A DNA stretch of 63,775 nucleotides from Luteimonas sp. JM171 (GCF_001717465.1 NZ_CP017074.1:104824-168598); one strand, 5' to 3'. Positions 49,420 through 60,147 are shown, numbered from the stretch's first letter. The notes: generated from the letters alone by a model not told the origin. Numbers and translations are program-made.

Positions 49420-50418
49420 TCAGCCCAGCATCCCGTGGGTGCTGAGGCCCGGCGGCGGCCAGTTCTCCAGCTTCATGCCAAGCGAGAGGCCGCGCTGGGC
49501 GAGCACTTCCTTGATCTCGGTGAGCGACTTCTTGCCCAGGTTCGGGGTCTTGAGCAGCTCCACCTCGGTCTTCTGGATCAGGTCGCCGATGTAGTAGATG
49601 CTCTCGGCCTTCAGGCAGTTGGCCGAACGCACGGTGAGCTCCAGGTCGTCGATCGGACGCAGCAGCAGCGGATCCACCCCCGTCGGCTGCGGCTTGGAGG
49701 CGCCGCGCTCGCGGTTGGTGAAGTCGCCGAACACCGACAGCTGGTCGGTGAGGATGTCGGCAGCGGTGCGCACGGCCTCCTCGGCGTCGATGGTGCCGTT
49801 GGTCTCGATGTCCAGCACCAGCTTGTCCAGGTCCGTGCGCTGCTCGACGCGGGCCGCCTCGACCTCGTACGCCACGCGGCGCACGGGGGAGAACGACGCG
49901 TCCAGCATCAGCCGGCCGATGGCGCGGGTTTCCTCGTCCGGATGACGGCGGGCAGCGGCCGGCACGTAGCCGAAGCCGCGCTCGATCTTCAGCTGCATGT
50001 TGATCGAGGCATCCTTGGTCAGGGTGCAGATCACGTGGTCGGGGTTCAGGACCTCGACGTTGTGGTCGGTCTTGATGTCACCTGCGGTCACCGGGCCGGG
50101 GCCCGTCTTGGACAGCGACAGGGTCGACGACTCACCGGTACCCATGCGGATGGCGACGTCCTTGAGGTTCAGCAGCACCTCCAGCACGTCCTCCTGCAGG
50201 CCTTCGATGGCGCTGTATTCGTGCAGCACGCCGTCGATCTCGACTTCGGTGATCGCGAAGCCGGGAATCGAGGACAGCAGCACCCGGCGCAGCGCGTTGC
50301 CGAGGGTATGGCCGTAGCCGCGCTCCAGCGGCTCGATCACGACCTTCGCGCGATTGCCGTTCAGGCGCTCGATCTGGGGAGCTCGCGGGCGCAGAACCTG
50401 GTTGGCGGTAACCGTCAT
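49420..50418 (-). CDS. rpoA: DNA-directed RNA polymerase subunit alpha
   Basis: RpoA is 332 residues long. The N-terminal domain, which dimerises and nucleates polymerase assembly, includes [20 protein letters not shown] and EFSAIEG-like EYSAIEG; the C-terminal domain, which binds UP elements and activators, includes [22 protein letters not shown] and [22 protein letters not shown]. The start is ATG at 50418 ([17 protein letters not shown]). It lies 108 bp after rpsD across a perfect palindrome. Confidence 0.98.
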   Translation of the reverse strand: MTVTANQVLRPRAPQIERLNGNRAKVVIEPLERGYGHTLGNALRRVLLSSIPGFAITEVEIDGVLHEYSAIEGLQEDVLEVLLNLKDVAIRMGTGESSTLSLSKTGPGPVTAGDIKTDHNVEVLNPDHVICTLTKDASINMQLKIERGFGYVPAAARRHPDEETRAIGRLMLDASFSPVRRVAYEVEAARVEQRTDLDKLVLDIETNGTIDAEEAVRTAADILTDQLSVFGDFTNRERGASKPQPTGVDPLLLRPIDDLELTVRSANCLKAESIYYIGDLIQKTEVELLKTPNLGKKSLTEIKEVLAQRGLSLGMKLENWPPPGLSTHGMLG

Positions 50419-50491
50419 GTTGGTGGCTTCTCCAGCAGTGCCGGCGCGCCAAGCGTGCCGGCCGGGGGGATATTCGGGGGCCTGTGGGCGC

Positions 50492-50513
50492 CCGCGGGAG
50501 CATGCTCCCGCGG
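50492..50513. repeat. Perfect 22-bp palindrome between rpsD and rpoA
   Basis: Positions 50492-50513 are perfectly self-complementary (centre GCATGC, flanks GGGA/TCCC and CCGC/GCGG). As RNA it would form a 9-bp stem with a CATG loop. No T-run follows in the direction of transcription. It is in the 108-bp spacer, 13 nt from the rpsD stop. Confidence 0.7.
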
Positions 50514-50526
50514 CAGCCAAAGCCGA

Positions 50527-51162
50527 TTACTTCGAGTACAGCTCGACGATCAGCGCTTCGTTGATGTCGGCGGGCAGGTCGCCGCGCGCCGGGATCGCCT
50601 TGAACACGCCACTGAACTTCTTGGCGTCAACCTCCACCCAGCCCGGCGACAGGTCCATCTGCGCGGAAACGTCCAGCGCTTCCTGCACGCGCATCTGCTT
50701 CTGGGCCTTTTCGGTCAGGGCGATCGCGTCCCCGGCCTTCACCTGGTAGGAAGGGAGGTTCACGATCTGGCCGTTGACCGTCACGCCACGGTGCGAGACC
50801 AGCTGGCGGGCGGCCGGGCGGGTCACGGCGAAGCCCATCCGGTAGACGACGTTGTCCAGGCGGGTCTCCAGGTACTGCAGGAGGTTCTCACCGGTGTTGC
50901 CCTTCCGGGTCGAGGCCTTCTTGTAGTAGTTGCGGAACTGGCGCTCGAGCAGGCCGTAGATGCGCTTGACCTTCTGCTTCTCGCGCAGCTGGGTGGCGTA
51001 GTCGGAGAGTTTGCTGCGGCGGGCGCCGGGGCCGGCACCGTGCTGGCCGGGCTTCTGCTCCAGCTTGCACTTGGAGTCCAGGGCGCGGGTCGGGCTCTTG
51101 AGGCCCAGGTCGACGCCTTCGCGACGGGCGAGCTTGCAGGTAGGACCGATGTAACGTGCCAT
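50527..51162 (-). CDS. rpsD: 30S ribosomal protein S4
   Basis: S4 is 211 residues long and begins [16 protein letters not shown]. It is a primary 16S rRNA binder and, in E. coli, the translational repressor of the alpha operon, to which it also belongs here. The S4 RNA-binding domain ([30 protein letters not shown]) is intact. It lacks a zinc-binding Cys cluster. Confidence 0.98.
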   Translation of the reverse strand: MARYIGPTCKLARREGVDLGLKSPTRALDSKCKLEQKPGQHGAGPGARRSKLSDYATQLREKQKVKRIYGLLERQFRNYYKKASTRKGNTGENLLQYLETRLDNVVYRMGFAVTRPAARQLVSHRGVTVNGQIVNLPSYQVKAGDAIALTEKAQKQMRVQEALDVSAQMDLSPGWVEVDAKKFSGVFKAIPARGDLPADINEALIVELYSK

Positions 51163-51176
51163 ATCTTATCGCTCCC

Positions 51177-51566
51177 TCAGACGCGACGCTTCTTCGGCGG
51201 ACGGCACCCGTTGTGCGGGATCGGCGTCACGTCGATGATGGTGGTGATCTTGTAGCCGACGTTATTCAGCGAACGAACGGCGGACTCGCGGCCCGGGCCG
51301 GGGCCCTTGATGCGCACTTCCAGCGACTTCACGCCGTAGTCGAGCGCGGCGCGGCCGGCCTTTTCGGCCGCGACCTGGGCGGCGAACGGGGTCGACTTGC
51401 GCGAACCGCGGAAACCCGCGCCGCCAGACGTCGCCCACGAGAGCGCGTTGCCCTGGCGGTCGGTGATCGTGATGATCGTGTTGTTGAAGGACGCGTGCAC
51501 GTGGGCGATGCCATCGGTGATGACGCGCTTGATCTTCTTCCGGGTCTTGGGTGCCGGCTTTGCCAT
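51177..51566 (-). CDS. rpsK: 30S ribosomal protein S11
   Basis: S11 is 129 residues long and sits on the 30S platform. [21 protein letters not shown] and the C-terminal [17 protein letters not shown] are conserved. It lies 9 bp after rpsM and 14 bp before rpsD. Confidence 0.98.
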   Translation of the reverse strand: MAKPAPKTRKKIKRVITDGIAHVHASFNNTIITITDRQGNALSWATSGGAGFRGSRKSTPFAAQVAAEKAGRAALDYGVKSLEVRIKGPGPGRESAVRSLNNVGYKITTIIDVTPIPHNGCRPPKKRRV

Positions 51567-51575
51567 GGCGATTCC

Positions 51576-51932
51576 TTACTTCCTGATCGGCTTGCGCGGG
51601 CCCTTCCGGGTGCGCGCGTTGGTGCGGGTCCGCTGGCCGCGCATGGGCAGCCCACGACGATGGCGCAGGCCGCGGTAGCAGCCCAGGTCCATCAGGCGCT
51701 TGATCGACATGCCCACCTCGCGGCGAAGGTCGCCCTCCACCACGAACTTGCCGACTTCGGCGCGCAGGCGCTCGACTTCCGGCTCGGACAGGTCGACGAT
51801 ACGGGTCGTCTCGTCAACGCCCGCCGCCTCGCACACTTGGCGGGAACGGGTACGGCCAATGCCGTAGATGCTCTGCAACCCGACCCAGACATGCTTCTGG
51901 GCAGGCAGGTTGACGCCAGCAATACGCGCCAT
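51576..51932 (-). CDS. rpsM: 30S ribosomal protein S13
   Basis: S13 is 118 residues long, in the 30S head, contacting tRNA and the 50S subunit. [20 protein letters not shown] is the N-terminus and [22 protein letters not shown] the basic tail. The start at 51932 has GGAGA 7 nt upstream; an open extension of 14 codons upstream is not family-like. It is the first gene of the alpha operon. Confidence 0.98.
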   Translation of the reverse strand: MARIAGVNLPAQKHVWVGLQSIYGIGRTRSRQVCEAAGVDETTRIVDLSEPEVERLRAEVGKFVVEGDLRREVGMSIKRLMDLGCYRGLRHRRGLPMRGQRTRTNARTRKGPRKPIRK

Positions 51933-52261
51933 CTCGCGGTCTCCAAACTGTTTTGACTGGCCGGACACCGTCAAATTCGGCGCGCATCCGGCGGAGTGAA
52001 CAAGAAATTGTAACAGGATCTCGGGTTTTCAGGAAGCCCGCGGGCAAACGCCCGCTGGCTCCGGCATGGGGAGTGTGCCCATGCTCCGGCGATGGACCAA
52101 CGCTGTACCCGGCCGGGAAACCCGGCCCGGCCGCCCCCGCCACTCAGCAGGGGACCGGCGCGGCCCACCCGCGCGCGAGATCGCCGCGCGGGTCGCCCAT
52201 CCGGATCCGGGCGCTACGTCCCGGGATCCATGCGGCCCGCGAGGGGCCACGTTGGTATTGC
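51933..52261. other. Gene-free spacer between secY and rpsM, no rpmJ
   Basis: This 329-bp spacer holds no gene; rpmJ (L36), often found between secY and rpsM, was looked for in all frames and not seen. It contains hairpins at 52061-52090 (CATGGG/CCCATG core with bulge) and a GGCCGGG/CCCGGCC stem near 52110-52130, without T-runs. The part nearest rpsM carries the alpha-operon promoter candidate. Confidence 0.6.
52007..52035 (-). promoter_or_regulatory. Candidate alpha-operon promoter
   Basis: On the minus strand TTCCTG (52035-52030) and TACAAT (52012-52007) are separated by 17 nt. The start point would be about 70 nt before the rpsM ATG. The -10 match is good and the -35 match is weak. Confidence 0.35.
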
Positions 52262-53608
52262 TTACCGCCTGCCGCCGCCCTTGAGGTTGGCCTTCTTGAG
52301 CAGGCTTTCGTACTGGTGCGACATCAGGTGGGCCTGGATCTGGGAGATGAAGTCCATCACCACGATCACCACGATGAGCAGCGACGTTCCGCCGAAGTAG
52401 AACGACGCGTTCAGCTCGGTGCGCATGAACTCCGGCAGCAGGCAGACGATGACCAGGTAGGTCGCACCCGCCGCGGTGAGCCGGGTCAGCACGCCGTCGA
52501 TGTACTCGGCGGTCGCCTTGCCAGGGCGGATGCCCGGGATCAGCGCGCCGGACTTCTTCAGGTTGTCGGCGGTCTCCTGGCTGTTGAACACCAGCGCCGT
52601 GTAGAAGAACGTGAAGCCGGCAATCAGGCCGCCGTAGAGCAGGATGTAAAGCGGTTGGCCGGGCGAAAGCGCCTGCGCCGCCCGCTGCAGCCACAGCGCA
52701 GAGCCGGCCTGGCCGAACCAGGTCGAGACCGTGGCCGGGAACATGATGATCGACGACGCGAAGATCGCCGGGATCACGCCCGCCATGTTCAGCTTGAGCG
52801 GCAGGAACGAGGTCTGGTTCTGGTAGGCGTTGCGGCCGCCCTGGCGGCGCGCGTAGTTCACCGTGATCCGGCGCTGGCCGCGCTCGACGAACACCACGAA
52901 GAAGGTGAACGCCAGCACGATCACCGCGATCATGATCACCGCGATGGGGCTCATGTCGCCGTTGCGGGCCTGCTCCAGGGTGGTGAAGATCGCGCTCGGC
53001 AGGCCAGCCACGATGCCCGCGAAGATGATCAGCGAGACGCCGTTGCCGATGCCCCGCTCGGTCACCTGCTCGCCCAGCCACACCAGGAACATGGTGCCGG
53101 CGGTGAGGGCCACGATGGCGGTGAGGATGAACCCGGGGCCCGGCGCATACACCACGTTGAGGCCGGCACCCGCGCCAGAGCTCTGCAGCGCGAACGCGAT
53201 GCCGGCGGACTGGAAGATCGCCAGCGGGATCGCGCCCAGGCGCGACCACTGGGTGATCTTGCGCCGGCCGGATTCGCCCTCGCGCTGGATCGCCTTCAGG
53301 CTCGGCACGATCTGCACCATCAGCTGCATCACGATCGAAGCCGAGATGTAGGGGATCACGTTCAGCGCGAAGAGGCTGAAGCGCTCCAGGGCGCCCCCGG
53401 AGAACATGTTGAACATGTCCACGATGGTGCCCTGCTGCTGCTCCATGAGCCGCAGCATGGCATCCGGGTTCACGCCCGGCACCGGGACATAGCAACCGAT
53501 GCGGTACACCAGCAGCGCACCGGCCACGAACAGCAGGCGCTGCCGCAGCTCGGTGAACTTGCCCAGGCCTGCGCCCAGGCCGCCCATGGCGCCAGCGCTA
53601 CGCGACAT
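52262..53608 (-). CDS. secY: Protein translocase subunit SecY
   Basis: SecY is the channel subunit of the SecYEG translocon in the inner membrane. It is 448 residues long with ten transmembrane helices; the plug region follows [15 protein letters not shown], and [11 protein letters not shown] and the C-terminal [16 protein letters not shown] are conserved. Its ATG shares one base with the rplO stop (TGATG), so the two are translationally coupled. It ends the spc part of the cluster. Confidence 0.98.
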   Translation of the reverse strand: MSRSAGAMGGLGAGLGKFTELRQRLLFVAGALLVYRIGCYVPVPGVNPDAMLRLMEQQQGTIVDMFNMFSGGALERFSLFALNVIPYISASIVMQLMVQIVPSLKAIQREGESGRRKITQWSRLGAIPLAIFQSAGIAFALQSSGAGAGLNVVYAPGPGFILTAIVALTAGTMFLVWLGEQVTERGIGNGVSLIIFAGIVAGLPSAIFTTLEQARNGDMSPIAVIMIAVIVLAFTFFVVFVERGQRRITVNYARRQGGRNAYQNQTSFLPLKLNMAGVIPAIFASSIIMFPATVSTWFGQAGSALWLQRAAQALSPGQPLYILLYGGLIAGFTFFYTALVFNSQETADNLKKSGALIPGIRPGKATAEYIDGVLTRLTAAGATYLVIVCLLPEFMRTELNASFYFGGTSLLIVVIVVMDFISQIQAHLMSHQYESLLKKANLKGGGRR

Positions 53609-54048
53609 CAGGCTTCCTCAACGCTGCCGCCGGCCGCCTCGATCGCGGCGCGTGCGCCGGCCGTGGCCAGCACGCCCTTGAGCGAAAGCTTTTTGGAAAG
53701 CTCGCCACGCTTGACGATCTTGGCGCGCTTGGCGGTCGAGGGCACCAGCTTCGCGGCGCGCAGCGCCTTGAAGTCGATGACGTCGCCGTCCAGGCGCTCG
53801 AGCTGGTACAGGAAGACCTCGGCGGTGTCGCCGGCCAGGCGCGAGCGGAAGCCCACCTTCGGCAGGCGCTTGCGCAGGGGCATCTGGCCGCCTTCGAATC
53901 CGGCCTTGATCTTGCCCTTGCCCGAGCGCGCGTAGGTGCCCTTGTGGCCGCGGCCGGCGGTCTTGCCCAGGCCCGAGCCAATGCCGCGGCCGACGCGGAC
54001 GCGTTCGGTGCGGGCGCCCTCTGCGGGCTTGAGAGTGTTCATGCGCAT
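53608..54048 (-). CDS. rplO: 50S ribosomal protein L15
   Basis: L15 is 146 residues long. The Gly/Arg-rich N-terminus ([24 protein letters not shown] region) and [13 protein letters not shown] are typical. It is 7 bp after rpmD and overlaps the secY start by 1 base. Confidence 0.98.
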   Translation of the reverse strand: MRMNTLKPAEGARTERVRVGRGIGSGLGKTAGRGHKGTYARSGKGKIKAGFEGGQMPLRKRLPKVGFRSRLAGDTAEVFLYQLERLDGDVIDFKALRAAKLVPSTAKRAKIVKRGELSKKLSLKGVLATAGARAAIEAAGGSVEEA

Positions 54049-54055
54049 GATTGGA

Positions 54056-54253
54056 TTACTCCTCGACCCGGACCAGGTAGTGGACCTTGTTGATCAGGCC
54101 CCGCACCTGCGGGCTGTCCTTCAGTTCGCGTACGTCGTTGACCTTGCGCAGGCCCAGCGCCTTCACAGACAGGCGATGGCGGCCCTGGGTTCCCTGCAGG
54201 CCCTTGACCAGGCGCACCTTGACGGTGCCGCCGGTGGATTCGTTCTTAGCCAT
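54056..54253 (-). CDS. rpmD: 50S ribosomal protein L30
   Basis: L30 is 65 residues long, with [25 protein letters not shown] and [16 protein letters not shown] as the conserved two-strand, helix core. Its start overlaps the rpsE stop by 8 bp. Confidence 0.97.
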   Translation of the reverse strand: MAKNESTGGTVKVRLVKGLQGTQGRHRLSVKALGLRKVNDVRELKDSPQVRGLINKVHYLVRVEE

Positions 54254-54788
54254 GGAGGATCTCCTCGACCTTCTTGCCGCGCTTGGCCGCGATCTTGCCC
54301 GGCGAATGCATCTGCTCCAGGCCCTTGATGGTGGCGCGCACCAGGTTGATCGGATTGCGCGAACCGGTGGCCTTGGCCAGCACGTCCTTCACCCCCACCG
54401 CCTCGAGCACGGCGCGCATGGCGCCGCCGGCGATCACGCCGGTACCCTCGGAGGCCGGCTGCATGAACACCTGCGCGGCGCCGTGGTTGGACTTGACCGT
54501 GTGCCACAGGGTGCCGCCGCTGAGCTCGATGTTGCGCAGGTTCTTGCGCGCGGCTTCCATCGACTTCTGGATCGCGGCCGGCACTTCGCGCGCCTTGCCG
54601 TAGCCAAAGCCGACGCGGCCCTCGCCGTCGCCCACCACCGTCAGGGCGGTGAAGGTGAACTGGCGGCCGCCCTTCACGGTCTTCGCGACGCGGTTGACCG
54701 TGATGAGCTTCTCGATCATGCCGTCGTCGATTTCCTCGCGGTCGCGGCGATTGCGGTCGCGCCCCCGCGGTGAACGTTCTTCTGCCAT
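54246..54788 (-). CDS. rpsE: 30S ribosomal protein S5
   Basis: S5 is 180 residues long, involved in translational accuracy. It has a charged N-terminal extension ([17 protein letters not shown]), the double-stranded RNA-binding part around [19 protein letters not shown] and the C-terminal [19 protein letters not shown]. It is preceded by an unusual 142-bp spacer. Confidence 0.98.
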   Translation of the reverse strand: MAEERSPRGRDRNRRDREEIDDGMIEKLITVNRVAKTVKGGRQFTFTALTVVGDGEGRVGFGYGKAREVPAAIQKSMEAARKNLRNIELSGGTLWHTVKSNHGAAQVFMQPASEGTGVIAGGAMRAVLEAVGVKDVLAKATGSRNPINLVRATIKGLEQMHSPGKIAAKRGKKVEEILHG

Positions 54789-54866
54789 CTGTCTCTTGCC
54801 TTTGTCTGTTGGGATATGTACGGCTCGTGGCCGCTTGTTGTTGGATGCTGGAGCGGTGTTCCGCGT

Positions 54867-54910
54867 CGCCGCGCAGAAGGCGGCGGGCGTCCGGTGCCAG
54901 CCCGCACCGG
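54867..54910 (-). other. Two hairpins in the rplR-rpsE spacer
   Basis: CCGGTGC/GCACCGG (54891-54897 with 54904-54910) is a perfect 7-bp stem, and CGCCGC/GCGGCG (54867-54872 with 54880-54885) a 6-bp stem. They lie in the 142-bp spacer between rplR and rpsE, where most spc operons have only a few bases. No gene is seen in the spacer. Confidence 0.5.
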
Positions 54911-54930
54911 CGGGGTTCGTCAGGCGAACG

Positions 54931-55284
54931 TCAGAACTGCAGGCCGCCCTCGCGGGCAGCGTCGGCCAGCGCCTTCACGCGGCCGTGGTAGCGGTAGCCT
55001 GAGCGGTCGAAGGCGACGCGCTCGATGCCAGCGGCCTTGGCCTTCTCGGCGATGGCCTGGCCCACCTTGGTGGCGGCTTCGATGTTGTTGAACGTCTTCA
55101 GGCCCTCGCGCACGTCGGCCTGGGTAGTGCTGGCGGCGGCCAGGACCTTCGAGCCGTCGGCGGTGAACACCTGCGCATACAGGTGCTGGCCGGTGCGCAG
55201 CACCGAGAGGCGCGGCACGTCGAGTTCGCGGATGCGCGCGCGGGTGGAACGGGCGCGGCGCAGGCGGGCATTCTTCTTGTCCAT
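54931..55284 (-). CDS. rplR: 50S ribosomal protein L18
   Basis: L18 is 117 residues long and binds 5S rRNA with L5 and L25. The basic N-terminus [19 protein letters not shown] and the C-terminal [25 protein letters not shown] are conserved. It lies 45 bp after rplF. Confidence 0.98.
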   Translation of the reverse strand: MDKKNARLRRARSTRARIRELDVPRLSVLRTGQHLYAQVFTADGSKVLAAASTTQADVREGLKTFNNIEAATKVGQAIAEKAKAAGIERVAFDRSGYRYHGRVKALADAAREGGLQF

Positions 55285-55329
55285 GGTGTCGTTCTCTGTT
55301 GGAAGCGGATCGGCGCGGGGATTCCCGCC

Positions 55330-55857
55330 TTATGCCTTCTTGGCTTCCTTGCGGATGATGGTCTCGCCGGCGTACTTCACGCCCTTGCCCTTGTAGGGCT
55401 CGGGCGGACGGAACCCGCGGATCTTGGCTGCAACCTGGCCGACCTGCTGCTTGTCGGCCCCGGCCACCAGGACCTCGGTCTGGGTCGGCGTGGTGATCGT
55501 GATGCCCTCGGGGATCGGGAACAGCACCGGGTGCGAAAAGCCCAGGGTCAGGCTCAGGTCCTTGCCCTGCACCGAGGCGCGGTAGCCCACGCCCACCAGC
55601 TCGAGCTTGCGCTCGAAGCCTTCGGAAACGCCTCGCACCATGTTGTCCACGATCGACCGGATGGTGCCGGTGATCGCCATGTCCGACGGCTGCACCGGCG
55701 CAAGCTCGATGGTGCCGTCCTCGACCTTGATGTCGACGCCTTCCGGCCGTGCCACCGACAGGGTGCCCTTCGGGCCCTTGACGCTGATCTCGCCGGACTG
55801 GATGTTCACTTCGACGCCCTTGGGAAGGGCAATCGGCTTCTTGGCAATACGGGACAT
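55330..55857 (-). CDS. rplF: 50S ribosomal protein L6
   Basis: L6 is 175 residues long, near the sarcin-ricin loop. It starts [17 protein letters not shown] at 55857; an open extension upstream overlaps rpsH and is not family-like. The C-terminal signature [17 protein letters not shown] is present. Confidence 0.98.
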   Translation of the reverse strand: MSRIAKKPIALPKGVEVNIQSGEISVKGPKGTLSVARPEGVDIKVEDGTIELAPVQPSDMAITGTIRSIVDNMVRGVSEGFERKLELVGVGYRASVQGKDLSLTLGFSHPVLFPIPEGITITTPTQTEVLVAGADKQQVGQVAAKIRGFRPPEPYKGKGVKYAGETIIRKEAKKA

Positions 55858-55870
55858 GTCGGTTTCTTCC

Positions 55871-56266
55871 TCAGGCCACGAAGCACAGGACTTCACCGCC
55901 GACGCCCTGCTCGCGCGCCTGCGCATCGGTCATGATGCCCTTGGAGGTGGAAATGATGGCGATGCCCAGGCCGTTGAGGACCTTCGGCAGGTCGCCCTTG
56001 CCGCGGTACTGGCGCAGGCCCGAGCGCGAGAAGCGCTGCATGTGCTCGATGACGGGCTTGCCTTCGTAGTACTTGAGCTCGATCTCGAGTTCGCGCTTGG
56101 GGCCGTTCTCGATCACGCGGAAGTCGGAGATGTACCCTTCATCCTTCAGCACGCCGGCGATGGACGCCTTCATGCGGGACGAGGGCATCTGCACCGACGG
56201 CTTGCCAACTGCGGCGGCATTGCGCATGCGCACCAGCATGTCGGCGATGGGATCAGTCATGCTCAT
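55871..56266 (-). CDS. rpsH: 30S ribosomal protein S8
   Basis: S8 is 131 residues long, a primary 16S rRNA binder and, in E. coli, the spc operon repressor. [17 protein letters not shown] and the C-terminal [24 protein letters not shown] are conserved. It lies 13 bp before rplF. Confidence 0.98.
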   Translation of the reverse strand: MSMTDPIADMLVRMRNAAAVGKPSVQMPSSRMKASIAGVLKDEGYISDFRVIENGPKRELEIELKYYEGKPVIEHMQRFSRSGLRQYRGKGDLPKVLNGLGIAIISTSKGIMTDAQAREQGVGGEVLCFVA

Positions 56267-56297
56267 GATTGTTTTCCTGCATCGATATCCGAAAGGG

Positions 56298-56603
56298 TTA
56301 CCAGGACGCCTTGCGCAGCCCGGGCACGTCGCCGCGCATGGTGGCCTCGCGCAGCTTGTTCCGGCCGAGGCCGAACTTCTGGTAGACCGCGCGGGGGCGG
56401 CCGGTCATCGCGCAGCGGGTGGTCTGGCGGGACGGCGAGGAGTCACGCGGCAGCTTCTGCAGCTTCACCACGGCCTCCATCTTCTCGTCGTAGCTGGACG
56501 ACTCGCTGGAGATGATCTTCTTGAGCTCTTCGCGCTTGGCGGCGTAGCGGTTCGCCAGCTTCTCGCGCTTGACCTCGCGGTTGATCATTGATTTCTTAGC
56601 CAT
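56298..56603 (-). CDS. rpsN: 30S ribosomal protein S14
   Basis: S14 is 101 residues long, the long form without a zinc-binding Cys cluster ([24 protein letters not shown] has a single Cys). It is in the 30S head. It lies 12 bp after rplE. Confidence 0.98.
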   Translation of the reverse strand: MAKKSMINREVKREKLANRYAAKREELKKIISSESSSYDEKMEAVVKLQKLPRDSSPSRQTTRCAMTGRPRAVYQKFGLGRNKLREATMRGDVPGLRKASW

Positions 56604-56615
56604 ATCTGGTCTTCC

Positions 56616-57152
56616 TCAGCGGAACGGGAAGCGGAAGGCCTCGAGCAGGGCCTTGGCCTCCTCGTTGGTCTTCGCGGTGGTGGTGATGGCGATATCCATG
56701 CCGCGGACCGCGTCGACCTGGTCGAAGTCGATCTCCGGGAAGATGATCTGCTCCTTCACGCCCATGTTGTAGTTGCCACGCCCGTCGAACGAACGCGCCG
56801 ACACGCCGCGGAAGTCGCGCACGCGCGGCAACGATACGTTGATCAGGCGGTCCAGGAACTCATACATCCTGGTGCGGCGCAGGGTGACCTTGCAGCCGAT
56901 CGGCCAGCCGTCGCGGATCTTGAACGACGCAACCGACACGCGCGACTTGGTGATCATCGGCTTCTGGCCGGAGATCTTCGCCATGTCGGCGGTGGCGTTC
57001 TCGAGCACCTTCTTGTTCGCCGCAGCCTCGCCCACGCCCATGTTGAGCGTGATCTTGCTGATCTTCGGCACCTGCATCGGATTGGTGTAGCCGAACTGCT
57101 TCATCAGCTTCGGCACCACTTCTTCCTTGTAGAACGTTTCCAGACGGCTCAT
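56616..57152 (-). CDS. rplE: 50S ribosomal protein L5
   Basis: L5 is 178 residues long, binds 5S rRNA and contacts P-site t[23 protein letters not shown] and [24 protein letters not shown] are conserved. It lies 11 bp after rplX. Confidence 0.98.
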   Translation of the reverse strand: MSRLETFYKEEVVPKLMKQFGYTNPMQVPKISKITLNMGVGEAAANKKVLENATADMAKISGQKPMITKSRVSVASFKIRDGWPIGCKVTLRRTRMYEFLDRLINVSLPRVRDFRGVSARSFDGRGNYNMGVKEQIIFPEIDFDQVDAVRGMDIAITTTAKTNEEAKALLEAFRFPFR

Positions 57153-57163
57153 TTCTTCATTCC

Positions 57164-57484
57164 TCAGGCGTCGAGCGCCTCACCGCTGGAGCGGAACACC
57201 CGGATCCGGCGTCCATCCTCCAGCACCTTGGTACCAATGCGCTCGCCCTTGCCGGTGGCAGGGTTGAACGGCATCACGTTGGACACGTGGATCGGCGCCT
57301 CGCGCTCGATCACCCCGCCCGGCTGCCCGGCCTGGGGATTGGGCTTGGTGTGGCGCTTGACGATGTTGACGTTGGAGACGATCACCCGATCGCCGTCAAC
57401 GCGGATCACGTCGCCGCGCTTGCCCTTGTCCTTGCCGGCGACCACGATCACCTGGTCGCCCTTCTTGATTCGGTTGGTAGCCAT
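57164..57484 (-). CDS. rplX: 50S ribosomal protein L24
   Basis: L24 is 106 residues long, an early-assembly 23S rRNA binder. It has a KOW motif ([20 protein letters not shown]). It lies 16 bp after rplN. Confidence 0.98.
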   Translation of the reverse strand: MATNRIKKGDQVIVVAGKDKGKRGDVIRVDGDRVIVSNVNIVKRHTKPNPQAGQPGGVIEREAPIHVSNVMPFNPATGKGERIGTKVLEDGRRIRVFRSSGEALDA

Positions 57485-57500
57485 TATTCCTGTCCTCCGC

Positions 57501-57869
57501 TCACAGCACTTCGGGAGCGAGCGAGACGATCTTCATGAACTTCTCGGAGCGCAGCTCGCGGGTCACGGGCCCGAAGATGCGGGTGCCGATCGGCTCGTGC
57601 TTGGCGTTGAGCAGCACCGCGGCGTTGCCGTCGAAGCGGATCAGCGAGCCGTCCGGGCGACGCACGCCCTTGCGGGTCCGCACCACCACGGCGTTGTACA
57701 CCTCGCCCTTCTTCACCCGGCCGCGCGGGATGGCCTCTTTCACCGACACCTTGATGATGTCGCCGATCGCGGCGTAGCGGCGCTTGGAGCCGCCGAGCAC
57801 CTTGATGCACATCACCTCCCTGGCGCCGGAGTTGTCTGCCACGTCGAGGTGGCTTTCGGTCTGGATCAT
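57501..57869 (-). CDS. rplN: 50S ribosomal protein L14
   Basis: L14 is 122 residues long and forms an intersubunit bridge. It starts [16 protein letters not shown] at 57869; the open extension upstream overlaps rps[14 protein letters not shown] near the C-terminus is conserved. Confidence 0.98.
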   Translation of the reverse strand: MIQTESHLDVADNSGAREVMCIKVLGGSKRRYAAIGDIIKVSVKEAIPRGRVKKGEVYNAVVVRTRKGVRRPDGSLIRFDGNAAVLLNAKHEPIGTRIFGPVTRELRSEKFMKIVSLAPEVL

Positions 57870-57885
57870 TTCAGCGCTCCGTGAG

Positions 57886-58152
57886 TCAGTCGGCCGCGCG
57901 CGTGACGATTTCGACCACGCGCCAGTTCTTGGTCTTGGACATCGGCGCGATCTCCACCACGCGGACGGTATCGCCCTCGTTGCAGGAGTTGTCGGCATCG
58001 TGGGCGTGCAGCTTGCTGGAGCGGCGGATGTACTTGCCGTACAGCGCGTGCTTGACCTGGCGCTCGACCAGGACCGTCACGGTCTTGTCCATCTTGTTGC
58101 TGACCACCCGGCCTTCGACCGTGCGCAGCTTCTTCTCGGTGTTCTCAGTCAT
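57886..58152 (-). CDS. rpsQ: 30S ribosomal protein S17
   Basis: S17 is 88 residues long, a primary 16S rRNA binder with an OB fold. [18 protein letters not shown] and [20 protein letters not shown] are conserved. It lies 12 bp after rpmC. Confidence 0.98.
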   Translation of the reverse strand: MTENTEKKLRTVEGRVVSNKMDKTVTVLVERQVKHALYGKYIRRSSKLHAHDADNSCNEGDTVRVVEIAPMSKTKNWRVVEIVTRAAD

Positions 58153-58164
58153 CGTCGGCCTTCC

Positions 58165-58365
58165 TTACTTCTGCTCGCCAGCGAGCTGGCCCAGCAGGGT
58201 GTTCACGCGCGCGATCTCGCGGCGCACGCGGCGGGCGTCGTGGGTCTTTTCCAGCTGCCCGGTGGCCTTCTGCATGCGCAGCGAGAACTGCTCCTTGTGC
58301 AGCTCCACCAGGTGCGCCTGCAGCTCCTCGGCCGACTTCTCGCGCAGTTCGTTGATGCTTGCCAT
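58165..58365 (-). CDS. rpmC: 50S ribosomal protein L29
   Basis: L29 is 66 residues long, a two-helix protein near the tunnel exit where trigger factor docks. [20 protein letters not shown] and the [16 protein letters not shown] tail are typical. It starts 1 bp after the rplP stop. Confidence 0.97.
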   Translation of the reverse strand: MASINELREKSAEELQAHLVELHKEQFSLRMQKATGQLEKTHDARRVRREIARVNTLLGQLAGEQK

Positions 58366-58366
58366 G

Positions 58367-58780
58367 TCAGCGCACCGTCCGGGTCACGAATTGGGTGGTG
58401 ACCGAGAGCTTGGCGGCGGCCAGGCGGAACGCCTCGCGCGCGGTCGCCTCGTCGACGCCCTCGATCTCGTAGATCATGCGGCCGGGCTGGATCTGGGCAA
58501 CCCAGTACTCCACGTTGCCCTTGCCCTTGCCCATGCGCACTTCGATCGGCTTCTTGGTGACCGGCTTGTCCGGGAACACGCGGATCCACATCTTCCCGCC
58601 GCGCTTGACGTGGCGGCTGATGGAACGGCGACCGGCCTCGATCTGGCGGGCGGTGATCTGCCCGGTCTCGGTGGCCTTCAGCCCGTACTCGCCGAAGCTG
58701 ACGAGGTTGCCGCGCCACGAAAGGCCCTCGTTGCGGCCCTTGTGCATCTTGCGGTATTTGGTTCGCTTGGGTTGCAGCAT
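58367..58780 (-). CDS. rplP: 50S ribosomal protein L16
   Basis: L16 is 137 residues long, near the A-site tRNA elbow. [19 protein letters not shown] and [20 protein letters not shown] are conserved; the Arg in the latter corresponds to the hydroxylated Arg81 of E. coli. It lies 2 bp after rpsC. Confidence 0.98.
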   Translation of the reverse strand: MLQPKRTKYRKMHKGRNEGLSWRGNLVSFGEYGLKATETGQITARQIEAGRRSISRHVKRGGKMWIRVFPDKPVTKKPIEVRMGKGKGNVEYWVAQIQPGRMIYEIEGVDEATAREAFRLAAAKLSVTTQFVTRTVR

Positions 58781-58782
58781 GA

Positions 58783-59514
58783 TTAGTCCCTCGCCTCGCG
58801 GTCACGGCGCGGTCCGCGCGGACGCTCGCCGCGCCCGTCACGATCGCCCCGCGAATCGTCCTGCTTTTCCTGGCCCACCTGGCTGAAATCGAAGATCTCG
58901 CCCTTGTAGACCCACACCTTGATTCCGATGATCCCGTAGGTGGTACGGGCCTCGGCGAAGCCGTAGTCCACGTCCGCGCGCAGGGTGTGAAGCGGCACGC
59001 GGCCCTCGCGGTACCACTCCGAACGCGCGATCTCGGCGCCATTGAGGCGGCCGGCCACGTTGACCCGGATGCCCAGGGCGCCCAGGCGCATCGCGTTGCC
59101 CACGGCGCGGCGCATCGCGCGGCGGAACATGATGCGGCGCTCGAGCTGCTGGGCGATCGACTCGGCCACCAGCTGTGCGTCCAGCTCGGGCTTGCGCACT
59201 TCAGTGACGTTGATGTGCGCCGGGACGCCCATCATGTCGCTCACTTCCTTGCGCAGCTTCTCGATGTCCTCGCCGCGCTTGCCGATCACCACGCCCGGAC
59301 GGGCGGTGTGGATGGTCACGCGTGCGGTCCTGGCCGGGCGCTCGATCAGGATCTTGCTGATCCCGGCCTGCGACAGCTTCTTGCGGAGCATCTCGCGGAC
59401 CTTGAGGTCGGCGGTCAGGTACTCGGCGTATTCCTTCTTGCCGGCGTACCACTTGGAATTCCAGTCCTTGGAGATGCCCAGGCGAATGCCGGTGGGATGA
59501 ACTTTATGACCCAT
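58783..59514 (-). CDS. rpsC: 30S ribosomal protein S3
   Basis: S3 is 243 residues long, at the mRNA entry site. The KH domain has [17 protein letters not shown]. The C-terminus carries an extra Arg/Asp/Gly-rich tail (about residues 217-243) beyond the core. It lies 2 bp after rplV. Confidence 0.98.
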   Translation of the reverse strand: MGHKVHPTGIRLGISKDWNSKWYAGKKEYAEYLTADLKVREMLRKKLSQAGISKILIERPARTARVTIHTARPGVVIGKRGEDIEKLRKEVSDMMGVPAHINVTEVRKPELDAQLVAESIAQQLERRIMFRRAMRRAVGNAMRLGALGIRVNVAGRLNGAEIARSEWYREGRVPLHTLRADVDYGFAEARTTYGIIGIKVWVYKGEIFDFSQVGQEKQDDSRGDRDGRGERPRGPRRDREARD

Positions 59515-59516
59515 GT

Positions 59517-59864
59517 TTACTTGCCCTTTCCGGTGGCTTCGCCCACCACCACGGTGATGTGGCTGGTGCGCTTGAGGATGCGGGTGCCGCGCCCCTTGGC
59601 GCGTGCCATGAACCGCTTCAGCGTCGGGCCCTCGTCGACCATGATGGTGGTCACCGACAGCTCGTCGACGTCTGCGCCCTGGTTGTTCTCGGCGTTGGCG
59701 ATCGCGGATTCGACCACCTTGCGGATCATGTGGGCGGCCTTCTTGTCGGAGAACCGGAGCAGGTTGACGGCACGTTCGGCCGGCAGGCCGCGCACCTGGT
59801 CAGCGACCAGGCGGGCCTTCTGCGGGGAGATGCGCGCGGTGCGCAGGACGGCTTTGGCTTCCAT
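59517..59864 (-). CDS. rplV: 50S ribosomal protein L22
   Basis: L22 is 115 residues long from ATG 59864; its beta-hairpin ([20 protein letters not shown]) lines the exit tunnel and is a macrolide-resistance site. An ATG two codons upstream (59870) abuts AGGAG directly, so 59864, with a 6-nt gap, is preferred. Confidence 0.97.
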   Translation of the reverse strand: MEAKAVLRTARISPQKARLVADQVRGLPAERAVNLLRFSDKKAAHMIRKVVESAIANAENNQGADVDELSVTTIMVDEGPTLKRFMARAKGRGTRILKRTSHITVVVGEATGKGK

Positions 59865-59874
59865 CGTCATCTCC

Positions 59875-60141
59875 TTACCTGGACTTCCGGTCGCCGCTGT
59901 GACCCTTGAACGTGCGGGTCAGGGCGAACTCACCGAGCTTGTGGCCGACCATGTTCTCGTTGATCAGCACCGGGATGTGGTTGCGGCCGTTATGCACGGC
60001 GATCGTGTAGCCCACCATTTCCGGCAGGATCATCGAGCGGCGCGACCAGGTCTTGATCGGACGCTTGCTCGTGCCCGCGGCCTCCACCTTCTTGAGCAGG
60101 TGGTGGTCAATGAAGGGACCTTTCTTGAGGGAACGTGGCAT
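59875..60141 (-). CDS. rpsS: 30S ribosomal protein S19
   Basis: S19 is 88 residues long, in the 30S head with S13. [19 protein letters not shown] and the [19 protein letters not shown] tail are conserved. It lies 6 bp after rplB. Confidence 0.98.
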   Translation of the reverse strand: MPRSLKKGPFIDHHLLKKVEAAGTSKRPIKTWSRRSMILPEMVGYTIAVHNGRNHIPVLINENMVGHKLGEFALTRTFKGHSGDRKSR

Positions 60142-60147
60142 GGTCGA

